A DNA stretch of 64,000 bases, taken from Silanimonas sp021297925. GTDB taxonomy: Bacteria > Pseudomonadota > Gammaproteobacteria > Xanthomonadales > Xanthomonadaceae. Under the pieces are notes generated by a model that saw only the letters and a list, made by a program, of their open reading frames with translations, was not told the DNA's origin and ran no database searches. Location: assembly GCA_027532825.1 (NCBI GenBank), contig JAPZTL010000009.1:186001-250000 (forward strand), read 5' to 3'. Shown one piece after another: positions 16,351 to 24,860 of this stretch (the stretch's first letter is position 1; every line of letters begins with the position of its first letter). A program made the position numbers and the translations under genes.

Positions 16351-17697
16351 ATGTCACAGATCCTCTTCGGCCTGTTCGGCCTGTCCGTCCTCGTCGGCCT
16401 GACCTGGCTGTTCTCCAGCGCCAAGCGGCAAGTGGACTGGCGGCTCGTCGGCACGGGGATCGTGATCCAGATCCTGTTCGCGGCCTTCGTGCTGCTCACC
16501 CCCTTCGGCGCGGCGATCTTCGACACCCTCGCCCACGGCTTCGTGAAGCTCTCGGCCTTCACCACCGAGGGCGCGAAGATGATCTTCGGCGACCTCGCCA
16601 CCTCGGACAAATTCGGCTTCATCTTCGTGTTCCAGGTGCTGCCGACGGTGATCTTCTTCGCCGCGCTGACCGCCATCCTGTACCACGTCGGGTTCATGCA
16701 GTTGGTGGTCAAGGGCATGGCGTGGGCCATCACCAAGGTGATGCGCCTGTCCGGGGCGGAGACCACCTCGGTCTGCGCCAGCGTCTTCATCGGCCAGACG
16801 GAGGCCCCGCTGACGGTGCGCCCCTACATCGGGAAGATGACCGACTCCGAGCTGCTGACCATGATGATCGGCGGCATGGCCCACATCGCCGGCGGCGTGA
16901 TGGCCACCTACGTGTTGATGATGGGCGGCAGCGACCCGGAACTGCAGGCCTACTACGCCAAGCACTTCCTCGCCGCCTCGATCATGGCCGCACCGGCGAC
17001 CTTCATCGTCGCGAAGATCCTGATCCCCGAGACTCAGGAGCCGCTGACCCGCGGCAGCGTGAAGATGGAGATCGAGAAGACCTCGGCCAACGTCATCGAC
17101 GCCGCCGCCGCCGGCGCGGGCGACGGCGTGAAGCTCGCGATCAACATCGCCGCCATGCTGCTCGCCTTCGTCGCCCTGATCGCCATGATCAACGCGCTGA
17201 TCGGTGGCGCGGCCCAGTACACCGGCCTGACCGCGTGGCTCAACAGCGGCAACGACCCGCGCTGCGTGGCGGACGCCGCGTTCGCCGCCACCGCCGGCAG
17301 CGGCTGCACCACGGTCAGCTTGGGCTCGATCCTCGGCGTCGTGCTGGCGCCGATCGCGTGGGTGATCGGCATCCCGTGGGATGACGCCATGGCGGCCGGT
17401 GGCCTGATCGGCCAGAAGATCGTGCTGAACGAGTTCATCGCCTACCTGCAGCTGTCCCAGTTGCCGGTCGGCGCCGGCCCCGGCGCGATCGCCGAGGAAT
17501 CGCGAGTGATCCTGACCTATGCGCTTTGCGGCTTCGCCAACTTCGCTTCGATCGCCATCCAGATCGGCGGCATCGGCTCGTTGGCTCCGGAGCGTCGCAC
17601 CGACCTCGCCCGTTTCGGCCTGCGCGCCGTGCTCGGCGGGTCGATCGCCACGCTGATGACGGCGACCATCGCCGGCGTGATGCTCAACTGGCACTGA
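16351..17697 (+). CDS. Concentrative nucleoside transporter (NupC/CNT family)
   Basis: 448 residues, inner membrane, ion-coupled nucleoside uptake. ATG 16351 gives the expected start MSQILFGLFG; a longer open frame lacks membrane character. Family landmarks include FVFQVLPTVIFFAAL, SVCASVFIGQTEAPLTVRPY (the substrate/Na+ region of CNTs), MTDSELLTMMIGGMAHIAGG, and the C-terminal LNEFIAYLQLSQL and LCGFANFASIAIQIGG. The gene ends 9 bp before a ribokinase-like gene, which fits salvage: import of a nucleoside, then phosphorylation of the released sugar or the nucleoside. Substrate preference cannot be set by eye. Confidence 0.93.
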   Translation: MSQILFGLFGLSVLVGLTWLFSSAKRQVDWRLVGTGIVIQILFAAFVLLTPFGAAIFDTLAHGFVKLSAFTTEGAKMIFGDLATSDKFGFIFVFQVLPTVIFFAALTAILYHVGFMQLVVKGMAWAITKVMRLSGAETTSVCASVFIGQTEAPLTVRPYIGKMTDSELLTMMIGGMAHIAGGVMATYVLMMGGSDPELQAYYAKHFLAASIMAAPATFIVAKILIPETQEPLTRGSVKMEIEKTSANVIDAAAAGAGDGVKLAINIAAMLLAFVALIAMINALIGGAAQYTGLTAWLNSGNDPRCVADAAFAATAGSGCTTVSLGSILGVVLAPIAWVIGIPWDDAMAAGGLIGQKIVLNEFIAYLQLSQLPVGAGPGAIAEESRVILTYALCGFANFASIAIQIGGIGSLAPERRTDLARFGLRAVLGGSIATLMTATIAGVMLNWH

Positions 17698-17705
17698 GGC
17701 CCGCG

Positions 17706-18680
17706 ATGGACGGCCGCGTCGTCGTCGTCGGCAGCTACAACCGCGACCTCGTCTGGGAGGTCGATGCCCTGCCCGCACCGGGCGAGACCCGGCGCGGCCT
17801 GCGCTTCCGCTCGGGCCCCGGCGGCAAGGGCATGAACCAGGCCATCGCCGCATCGCGGCAGGGCGCCGCCACCGCCTTCATCGGCGCGACCGGTGCCGAC
17901 GCCTTCGCCGCCGACTTGCGCGCGCTCGCGACGGCGGAAGGCATCGAGGCCCGGCTCGAGACGATCGCCGACGCATCGACCGGCACCGCCGCCATCCTCG
18001 TCGACGCGCAGGGCCGGAACAGCATCGTGGTGGCGCTCGGCGCCAACGAGCGCCTCTCCGTCGCGCACGTCGAGGCGCAAGCCCCGGCGCTGCGCGAGGC
18101 GGCCGTGGTGCTGGCGCCGTTGGAGTCTCCACCGGAGGCCGTGTCGCGTGCGTTCGCGATCGGGCGGGCCGCGGGCGCACGGACGATCCTGAATCCGGCG
18201 CCGGTCCATCCCGGGCTGGACGAGGAGCTGCTGGCGCTGGCCGACCTAGTGACCCCGAACGAGACCGAATTCGCGCAACTCGTGTCGCGTTTCGGCGGCA
18301 TGGCGGTCGATGCCACGCGCCTCGCCTCGGCGACGGACGAGGACCTGCTCACCCTGTGCGGACGCCTGCCCTGCGCCGCGGTCGTGCTGACGCTCGGGGC
18401 CATGGGCGTGTTCGCCGCCCCCGGCGGGCGCGAAGGCGGCGTGCTTGTCCGTGCGGCGCGGGTAGCCGCCCCGCGTGTCGCCACCGTGGACACCACGGGC
18501 GCCGGGGACGCCTTCAACGGCGCGCTGGCCGCGGGCTGGGCCGGCGCCGTCGGCGCCTCCCCCTCGGCCGCACTGGTCCGGGCCGTGCAGGTGGCGAGCC
18601 TCAGCACCGAACGGGCCGGCGCGGCGCTGTCGATGCCGCAGCGCAGCGAGGTCGAGGCCCGGTTCCCGGCAGCGCGTTGA
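17706..18680 (+). CDS. PfkB-family sugar/nucleoside kinase (ribokinase-like)
   Basis: 324 residues. PfkB signatures are clear: the N-terminal GSYNRDLVWEVDALPAPGET, the substrate-side GPGGKGMNQAIAAS, and the C-terminal DTTGAGDAFNGAL with the catalytic Asp (GAGD). The overall pattern is closest to ribokinase. It probably shares a transcript with the nucleoside transporter 9 bp upstream. The likely reaction is ATP-dependent phosphorylation of ribose freed from imported nucleosides; a nucleoside or deoxyribose kinase is also possible. Downstream motA is separated by about 105 bp and is likely independent. Confidence 0.85.
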   Translation: MDGRVVVVGSYNRDLVWEVDALPAPGETRRGLRFRSGPGGKGMNQAIAASRQGAATAFIGATGADAFAADLRALATAEGIEARLETIADASTGTAAILVDAQGRNSIVVALGANERLSVAHVEAQAPALREAAVVLAPLESPPEAVSRAFAIGRAAGARTILNPAPVHPGLDEELLALADLVTPNETEFAQLVSRFGGMAVDATRLASATDEDLLTLCGRLPCAAVVLTLGAMGVFAAPGGREGGVLVRAARVAAPRVATVDTTGAGDAFNGALAAGWAGAVGASPSAALVRAVQVASLSTERAGAALSMPQRSEVEARFPAAR

Positions 18681-18786
18681 TCCAACGAAGGACGCCAGCC
18701 TCGCGATTTGTGGCACCCGCCATGATCAGGGCCCCCGGGCTGGGCTAGCATCCACCACCGGTACAGCAGCGCGAGGGGAAGGAACC

Positions 18787-19650
18787 GTGTTCGTATTGAT
18801 CGGCTATGTCGTCGTCCTTGCGTGCGTGTTCGGCGGTTACATCATCGCGGGCGGGCACATCATGGCGGTCGTCGAACCCGCCGCGATCGAGATGCTGATC
18901 ATCGGCGGGGGCGCGCTCGGCGCCTTCATCGCCTCCAACAATCTGAAGGTCATCAAGGCCTCGGTCACCGGAACGCTGGGGCTGTTGAAGGGGCCGAAGT
19001 ACGGCAAGGCGGACTACGTCGAGCTGCTGAAGCTGCTCTACGAGATCCTGATGAAGATCCGCAAGGAAGGCCTGATGGCGATCGAGGCCCACGTCGAGAA
19101 CCCCGAGTCCTCGACGATCTTCCAGAAGTACCCGAAGGTCCTGGGGGACCACCACTTGCTCGACTTCATCACCGACTGCCTGCGGCTGATGATCGGCGGC
19201 AACATGAACCCGCACGAGCTCGAGGCCGTCCTCGAGGCCGAGCTCGAGACGCACCACAAGGAGGCGCACGAGCCTTCGCATGCGATCCAGAAGGTGGCCG
19301 ACGGTCTCCCGGCCTTCGGCATCGTGGCCGCGGTGCTGGGCATCGTGAAGGTGATGAGCTACGTCGGCTCCGCGCCGCCGGAGGTCATCGGCCAGAAGGT
19401 GGCGGCGGCGCTGGTCGGCACCTTCCTTGGGATCCTGCTCGGCTATGGCTTCGTCGGCCCGATTGCCAGCGCGATGGAGGGACGCAGCAACGAGGACGCC
19501 AAGCCCTTCGAACTCGTCAAGATCGCACTGCTGGCCTCCGTGCGCGGCTATCCGCCGCCGGTGGCGATCGAGTTCGCGCGCAAGCAGCTGTTCTCCGACC
19601 TCCGCCCCAGCTTCGCCGACCTCGAGGGCGAGCTGAAGGGCGCCAAGTAA
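18787..19650 (+). CDS. motA: Flagellar motor stator protein MotA
   Basis: 287 residues, four membrane segments; with MotB it forms the proton channel that drives the flagellar rotor. GTG 18787 gives the family start MFVLIGYVVVLACVFGGY; longer frames upstream overlap the kinase. The cytoplasmic loop keeps the rotor-contacting charges R92 and E100 (IRKEGLMAIEAHVENPESS), equivalent to E. coli R90 and E98. The prolines of the channel region are present (GLPAFGIVAAVLG). motB follows after 21 bp. The other flagellar genes are not in the window. Confidence 0.97.
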   Translation: MFVLIGYVVVLACVFGGYIIAGGHIMAVVEPAAIEMLIIGGGALGAFIASNNLKVIKASVTGTLGLLKGPKYGKADYVELLKLLYEILMKIRKEGLMAIEAHVENPESSTIFQKYPKVLGDHHLLDFITDCLRLMIGGNMNPHELEAVLEAELETHHKEAHEPSHAIQKVADGLPAFGIVAAVLGIVKVMSYVGSAPPEVIGQKVAAALVGTFLGILLGYGFVGPIASAMEGRSNEDAKPFELVKIALLASVRGYPPPVAIEFARKQLFSDLRPSFADLEGELKGAK

Positions 19651-19671
19651 CCGCCGACCGGGAGCGCCGCC

Positions 19672-20757
19672 ATGGCGGGCAAAGACGACCAACCGGTCAT
19701 CATCGTCAAGAAGAAGATCAACGCGGCCGGCCACCACGGCGGCGCCTGGAAGGTGGCCTACGCCGACTTCGTGACCGCCATGATGGCGTTCTTCATGGTG
19801 ATGTGGCTGGTCGCGACGATGCCGCAAGAGCAGCTCGGCGGCATCGCCGAGTACTTCCGGAACCCCTCCGTCGTGGAGGGCCGCGCCGCGGCCATGGCCC
19901 CCGGGTCGATGGGGCCCGGCGGCGCCGGGGACAGTCCCGTGTCGATCTTCCAGAACCGCAGGCCGCCGGAGCCGACGCGGGGCGATGGCCAGCGCAGAGG
20001 CGAAGGGCCCACCGACCGGACGTTGCAGGGCGAAGCGGCGATGACCGAGGACCAGATCGAGGCCGAGGCGAGGGAGATCGAGAAGCGCCGGCTGGAGGAA
20101 TTGCTGCGGCAGCTCAAGGAGGCGATCGAGAACTCCTCGTCCTTGCGGGCCTTCAAGGAGCAGCTGCTGCTCGACATCACGCCGGAAGGACTGCGCATCC
20201 AGATCGTCGACCAGCAGAACCGGCCGATGTTCGACAAGGGCAGCTTCCGCCTGCAGAGCTACACGATCAGCATCCTCAACGAGCTGGCCCCGTACCTCGA
20301 CAGCGTGCCGAACCGTCTCAGCATCACGGGGCACACCGACGTGACCCCGTTCGCCGGCGGCGACTCGGGCTACACCAACTGGGAGCTGTCCGCGGACCGC
20401 GCCAACGCGGCCCGTCGTGCGCTGATCAGCGGCGGCTTGACGACCGAGAAGATCGCCCGCGTCGTGGGCGTGTCCTCCACGGTGCTGTTCGACAAGGAAC
20501 AGCCGACCAACCCGATCAACCGCCGAATCAGCATCATCGTGATGAACAAGGCCACCGAGGCGGCGGCGACGCAGGCGCAGGAAGAGACCCCGGCCGACGC
20601 CGCCGCGACCGAGGCAGACCCCCAGGGCGCGGAAGCGGCCGGAAGCGCACCGGCCGGGAGCGCGACGCCCGACAGCGCCCCACCCGAGGCCGCCACTGCC
20701 GGTGGGCAGTCCCCGCCGGGGCTGCCGCCGGGCCAAGCCGCCCCGTCCCTGCGCTGA
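19672..20757 (+). CDS. motB: Flagellar motor stator protein MotB
   Basis: 361 residues. A single N-terminal membrane helix carries the proton-accepting D32 (AYADFVTAMMAFFMVMWL). The periplasmic OmpA-like peptidoglycan-binding domain (about 180-300) has GHTDVTPF, NWELSADRANAARR and NRRISIIV. The last 60 residues are an unusually long Ala/Pro/Glu-rich tail with no recognised domain. The plug and linker region between residues 60 and 150 is charged. It is transcribed with motA. The stop lies 3 bp from the convergent dehydrogenase gene's stop. Confidence 0.97.
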   Translation: MAGKDDQPVIIVKKKINAAGHHGGAWKVAYADFVTAMMAFFMVMWLVATMPQEQLGGIAEYFRNPSVVEGRAAAMAPGSMGPGGAGDSPVSIFQNRRPPEPTRGDGQRRGEGPTDRTLQGEAAMTEDQIEAEAREIEKRRLEELLRQLKEAIENSSSLRAFKEQLLLDITPEGLRIQIVDQQNRPMFDKGSFRLQSYTISILNELAPYLDSVPNRLSITGHTDVTPFAGGDSGYTNWELSADRANAARRALISGGLTTEKIARVVGVSSTVLFDKEQPTNPINRRISIIVMNKATEAAATQAQEETPADAAATEADPQGAEAAGSAPAGSATPDSAPPEAATAGGQSPPGLPPGQAAPSLR

Positions 20758-20760
20758 GCG

Positions 20761-21774
20761 TCAGGGGACGGCGCCCACGTCGCGGTCGGCGGCCCCGGAA
20801 CCCGCAGCGAGCGCATGGAGGTTGGCGACGGTGGTCGCGGCAATCTGCGTGAGCGCCTCGCGGGTCAGGAACCCTTGGTGGGCGGTGACCACGACATTCG
20901 GGAACGTGAGCAGGCGCGCGAACACGTCGTCGTCGATGCCGCGCTCCGAGAGGTCACGGTCGAACAGGCCGGCCTCCTCCTCGTAGACGTCGAGGCCCAC
21001 CGCACCGAGGTGGCGTCGCTTCAACGCGGCGATCAGCGCCTTGGTGTCGACGAGGCCGCCGCGGCTGGTGTTGATCAGCATGGCGCCGGGCTTCATCGCC
21101 GCAAGCCGACGGGCATCGACCAGATGCTTCGTTGCCGCCGTCAGCGGGCAATGCAGGCTGACCACGTCGGCCTGCGGCAGCGCCTCGTCCAGCGGCACGA
21201 ACACGCCCCCGAGCGCTTCGATGCGAGCCCGCAGGGCCGGGTCGGGCTGCGGATCGACGGCCAGCACCCGGCAGCCCAGCCCCGCGAGGATCCGCACCAG
21301 CGCCGTGCCGATGCGGCCCGCGCCCACCACGGCCACGGTCTTGTGCTCGAGGTCGAAGCCCACCAACCCATCGAGGGCCAGATTGCCTTCGCGCACCCGC
21401 TGGTAGGCCCGGTGCGTCTTCCGGTTCAGGGTGAGCATCAGGGCCAAGGCATGCTCGGCCACCGCGGCCGGCGAATAGGCCGGCACGCGCAGCACCCGCA
21501 GACCCAGCCGCCGCGCGGCCTCGAGGTCGACGTTGTTGAAGCCGGCGCAGCGGAGGGCGATACCACGCACGCCGGCGCCGGCGAGGGTCTCCAGCACGGG
21601 GGCGGAGAGGTCGTCGTTGACGAAGGCGCAGACCGCGTCGCTGCCTGCCGCCAGCGCGGCGGTGCGCACGTCCAGCCGCGATTCCAGCGGGACAGCCACG
21701 AAACCGGCCTCGTGCAGGGCGGTGTCCAGCGTGTCGGCCTCGTAGGCACGGTGCGAATACACAGCGATGCGCAT
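20761..21774 (-). CDS. ldhA: D-2-hydroxyacid dehydrogenase, probably D-lactate dehydrogenase
   Basis: 337 residues, NAD-dependent, cytoplasmic. The C-terminal-type Rossmann fold has VAVVGAGRIGTALVRILAG. The catalytic residues appear in INTSRGGLVDTKAL (Arg), a DVYEEEAGLF Glu loop, and VTAHQGFLTREAL (His). The N-terminal MRIAVYSHRAYEADTLD and the HQGFLT form match fermentative LdhA, which interconverts pyruvate and D-lactate, better than phosphoglycerate or formate dehydrogenases. Single gene, divergent from dusB and convergent with motB. No regulator site was recognised. Confidence 0.88.
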   Translation of the reverse strand: MRIAVYSHRAYEADTLDTALHEAGFVAVPLESRLDVRTAALAAGSDAVCAFVNDDLSAPVLETLAGAGVRGIALRCAGFNNVDLEAARRLGLRVLRVPAYSPAAVAEHALALMLTLNRKTHRAYQRVREGNLALDGLVGFDLEHKTVAVVGAGRIGTALVRILAGLGCRVLAVDPQPDPALRARIEALGGVFVPLDEALPQADVVSLHCPLTAATKHLVDARRLAAMKPGAMLINTSRGGLVDTKALIAALKRRHLGAVGLDVYEEEAGLFDRDLSERGIDDDVFARLLTFPNVVVTAHQGFLTREALTQIAATTVANLHALAAGSGAADRDVGAVP

Positions 21775-21889
21775 GGGGTCGGTTCCGGTGAGTCGAGGCC
21801 CCTATCCTGCCGCGGGCAGGCCTTCGCGCGTTTGACCCCGGTCAGGCCAGGTTCCGGCGGCGGACGAGCCGGCCTGCGAGAATGCGTCC

Positions 21890-22888
21890 ATGCAGATCGG
21901 CCCCTACCGCATCGACCCGCCAGTGGTGCTGGCACCCATGGCCGGCGTCACCGACAAGCCGTTCCGGATGCTGTGCAAGCGTCTGGGGGCGGGCTTGTGC
22001 GTCTCGGAAATGACCACCAGCGACCCGCGCTTCTGGAACACACCGAAGTCGCTGCGACGCATGGACCACGTGGGCGAACCGGAACCCGTCTCGGTGCAGA
22101 TCGCCGGCACCGAGCCCGGCCAGCTTGCCGAGGCCGCGCGCTACAACGCCGCTCACGGGGCGGAGCTCATCGACATCAACATGGGCTGCCCGGCCAAGAA
22201 GGTTTGCAACGTCGCCGCGGGCTCGGCCCTGCTGCGCGACGAGGCGCTGGTGGCGCGCATCCTCAAGGCGGTTGTCGGCGCGGTGGACGTGCCGGTGACA
22301 CTGAAGATCCGCACCGGGTGGTGCCGCGAGACGCGCAATGCCCTCACCATCGCGCGCATCGCGGAAGCCAGCGGCATCGCCGCATTGACCATCCACGGCC
22401 GCACGCGCAACGATTTCTACGAGGGCGAGGCCGAGTACGCCACGATCGCTGCAGTGAAGGCCGCGGTGCGCCTCCCGGTGATCGCCAACGGCGACGTCAC
22501 CTCGCCGCGCAAGGCGAAAGCCGTGCTGGAGGCCACCGGCGCCGATGCGGTGATGGTGGGCCGCGCCGCGCAGGGCCGGCCGTGGATCTTCCGCGAGATC
22601 GCCCACTTCCTCGCCACCGGCACCGAGCTGCCGCCGCCCCGGCTTTCCGAGGTGCGCGACGTGCTGATCGGCCACCTCGAGCACCTGCACGCGTTCTACG
22701 GCGAGCCGCAGGGTGTCCGCATCGCCCGCAAGCACCTCGGCTGGTACGCCAAGGACCACCCGGAGCAGGCGCTGTTCCGCACGGTCGTCAACGCCGCCGA
22801 GACCGGCGAGCGGCAGGTCGCCCTGACGCGGGACTACTTCGACGCGTTGATCGCCGGCGTCGCGCCGGACTTCGCCTCGGCGGCCTGA
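21890..22888 (+). CDS. dusB: tRNA-dihydrouridine synthase B
   Basis: 332 residues, FMN/NADPH-dependent, reduces specific uridines in the tRNA D-loop (U17 in E. coli DusB). Start MQIGPYRIDPPVVLAPMAGV is typical. The catalytic cysteine lies in NMGCPAKKV (about residue 100), with the phosphate-binding VTLKIRTGW, the TIHGRTR histidine and ANGDVTSPRKA following. Unlike enterobacteria, where fis follows, here the next gene is on the opposite strand and its 3' end overlaps dusB by 55 bp. Confidence 0.95.
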   Translation: MQIGPYRIDPPVVLAPMAGVTDKPFRMLCKRLGAGLCVSEMTTSDPRFWNTPKSLRRMDHVGEPEPVSVQIAGTEPGQLAEAARYNAAHGAELIDINMGCPAKKVCNVAAGSALLRDEALVARILKAVVGAVDVPVTLKIRTGWCRETRNALTIARIAEASGIAALTIHGRTRNDFYEGEAEYATIAAVKAAVRLPVIANGDVTSPRKAKAVLEATGADAVMVGRAAQGRPWIFREIAHFLATGTELPPPRLSEVRDVLIGHLEHLHAFYGEPQGVRIARKHLGWYAKDHPEQALFRTVVNAAETGERQVALTRDYFDALIAGVAPDFASAA

Positions 22889-23925
22889 ACGCGCAGCGCA
22901 GCCCGCTCGGCGAAGGGCGTGCCGGGAATCGGCTCGCCGAACCACACGCGGCGCCACAGCCCGGCCAATTGGCCCTCGCGCACGCGCGGCTGTTCGATCT
23001 GTCGGTTGTCCGCCGCCACCCAGGCCCCGCCCTCGCGACGCCCGACCACGTGGGTGAAGAAGAAGGTGGGGTGCTGGCCCATGCGCAGGTCGGCGAGGCG
23101 AAGCTCGCCATGGACCACGTCCGCACGCTGGAAGCCGTGCGAGAACCACAGCAGCCGCTGCACCGCCCAGAGCCCGCCCGCCTCCTCCAGCAGACGGCGG
23201 TCGAAACGGTGCTCGACGAAGTCGATGGGCCCGCGATCCGCCACCAGTGAGCGCTCGCCTTCGAGGTAGCCCTCCGGCGTCACCACCACCACCCGCCACG
23301 CGAGCGTGGTGAAGGGCATCGCCACGACGAATCGCGGCGCATCGGCATGCGGCGTACCGCGCAGGCTTTCCTCGGCCATCGCATCGACGTGCCGCTGGGC
23401 GACGAGGCTCCAGCCCGCGTAGCCGGTGCTCAGTGCGAGGCCGACCACCACCGCGGCACCGCCGCGGCGCGCTTCACCGGCGAAGGCGGCGACAAGGACA
23501 GCCACCAGCAGCGGCAGGGTGTAGAGCAGGTCGATGATGAACAGGCTGCCGCCCATCACGGGCGGCGTCGTGAGCGGCCAGAACAGCTGCGTCCCGTAGA
23601 CGGTGAGGGCATCGAGCAACGGGTGCGTGACCAGCGGCAACAGGATCGCCCAGCCCCAAGCCCGGGGGGCTTCGCGCACCGGCGCCCAGAACCGGCGCAA
23701 CACGGCCCAAAGCAGCAGCGCAACGACCGGCAGTACGAACAGCGAGTGGCTGAAGCCGCGGTGGAAGGTCATGTTGCTGACCGCGTCGCCGTAGTCGATC
23801 AGCACGTCGAGGTCGGGCAGCGTTCCCAAGGCCGCACCGACGAGGAGCGCCTTGCGGCGGTGGCGGGCGGGTACGCAAGCCGCGGCGACGGCAGCCCCGA
23901 GGACGAGTTGGCTCAAGGAATCCAT
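22834..23925 (-). CDS. YdjM/YbcI-type membrane metal-dependent hydrolase
   Basis: 363 residues. The N-terminal half is membrane-embedded with the family's metal-ligand pattern: MDSLSQLVLGAAVAAACVP, RHRRKALLVGAALGTLPDLD and HRGFSHSLFVLP, then THPLLDALTVYG. The C-terminal half (about 190-363) is a soluble domain of unknown role. Database members are labelled metal-dependent hydrolases, but no reaction has been firmly assigned, and the name rests on the His/Asp motif. Its 3' end overlaps the convergent dusB 3' end by 55 bp. Independent transcription is likely. Confidence 0.85.
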   Translation of the reverse strand: MDSLSQLVLGAAVAAACVPARHRRKALLVGAALGTLPDLDVLIDYGDAVSNMTFHRGFSHSLFVLPVVALLLWAVLRRFWAPVREAPRAWGWAILLPLVTHPLLDALTVYGTQLFWPLTTPPVMGGSLFIIDLLYTLPLLVAVLVAAFAGEARRGGAAVVVGLALSTGYAGWSLVAQRHVDAMAEESLRGTPHADAPRFVVAMPFTTLAWRVVVVTPEGYLEGERSLVADRGPIDFVEHRFDRRLLEEAGGLWAVQRLLWFSHGFQRADVVHGELRLADLRMGQHPTFFFTHVVGRREGGAWVAADNRQIEQPRVREGQLAGLWRRVWFGEPIPGTPFAERAALRVQAAEAKSGATPAINASK

Positions 23926-24005
23926 GCGCCAAGCGTAGGCACGATCCGTGGGCGCGGGGTGAGCGCCGCGCCGTTTGGTTCAGCCAGCAGCGTTCCTCGC
24001 CCGGT

Positions 24006-24860
24006 TCAGGCGGCCTCGTGCAGCGGCTCGGGCGCGGCCGCGCGGGCCGGAACCTCGCGGCGCTCGTCGATCCAGCAGACCTTCGGGCCAATCCGCTTCA
24101 GCGTCTCGCCGCGATGGTCGAGCAGTCGCAGCGTGCCGTCGCGGTCTTCCACGAGGGCCGTGAGGCTCTCCACCCAGTCGCCGTCGTTGGCGTACACGAG
24201 GCCATCGCGCTCGAGCAGCGCCGGACGATGGATGTGGCCACAGACGATGCCGTCGAGGCCGCGGCGACGCACGTCATCGAGCCCCGCCTCGATGAACCGC
24301 GCGATGTAGCGCTCGGCCGCGCCGCTCTGGCGCTTCAGGAAATCCGCCAGCGACCAGTAGCGCAAGCCGAAACGGCGACGCAGCGCGTTGGCGATGCGGT
24401 TGCCGGTGAGGATGCGCTCGTACAGCCAGTCGCCGAGCTCCTCCTGGAAGCCGCCGAACTGCGTGGCGCTGTCGTAGTCGTCCCCATGCACCACCAGCAG
24501 GCGACGGCCGTCGGCGGTGGTATGGATCACGCGCCGGCGCACGCTCATGCGCGGCAGCATCAAGCCACAGAAGCGGCGGATCGGACGGTCGTGGTTGCCC
24601 GGCACGTAGATCAGCTCGGTGCCGGCGGCGCGGAGGCGGTGCAGGGCTTCAACCACGTGGTTCTGCCCATGGCCCCAGGCCGCGCGCTTCGCCGACATCC
24701 ACCACAGGTCGACGATGTCGCCGACGAGGTACAGGCGCTCGACGTCCAGGCGCGCAAGAAACGCGGCGAGCTCCTCGGCATGGCAATGCGCGGCACCCAG
24801 ATGCACGTCGGAAATGAAGGCCGCGCGACGGCGTGGCATGGGCGGCGCGGCCGGGCTCAT
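24006..24860 (-). CDS. UDP-2,3-diacylglucosamine diphosphatase-like metallophosphoesterase
   Basis: 284 residues, calcineurin-like phosphoesterase of the LpxH-related COG2908 type. All metal motifs are present in order: FISDVHLGAAH, VGDIVDLWW, VPGNHDRPI, VVHGDDYD and VCGHIHRPAL. The ATG overlaps the stop of the upstream acyltransferase gene (ATGA), so the two are translationally coupled. The canonical LpxH step makes lipid X from UDP-diacylglucosamine in lipid A synthesis. This subgroup is longer and more divergent, so the substrate may be another nucleotide-linked lipid. Context points to envelope lipid metabolism. Confidence 0.82.
   Translation of the reverse strand: MSPAAPPMPRRRAAFISDVHLGAAHCHAEELAAFLARLDVERLYLVGDIVDLWWMSAKRAAWGHGQNHVVEALHRLRAAGTELIYVPGNHDRPIRRFCGLMLPRMSVRRRVIHTTADGRRLLVVHGDDYDSATQFGGFQEELGDWLYERILTGNRIANALRRRFGLRYWSLADFLKRQSGAAERYIARFIEAGLDDVRRRGLDGIVCGHIHRPALLERDGLVYANDGDWVESLTALVEDRDGTLRLLDHRGETLKRIGPKVCWIDERREVPARAAAPEPLHEAA

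Noticed and set aside
20755..20763. Palindrome between motB and ldhA stops as terminator
   Set aside because: Only a 9-bp TGA-GCG-TCA pattern, too short to fold stably.
22889..23000. fis gene expected downstream of dusB
   Set aside because: The region is the 3' part of the convergent YdjM-like gene, and no Fis-like helix-turn-helix sequence appears on either strand.
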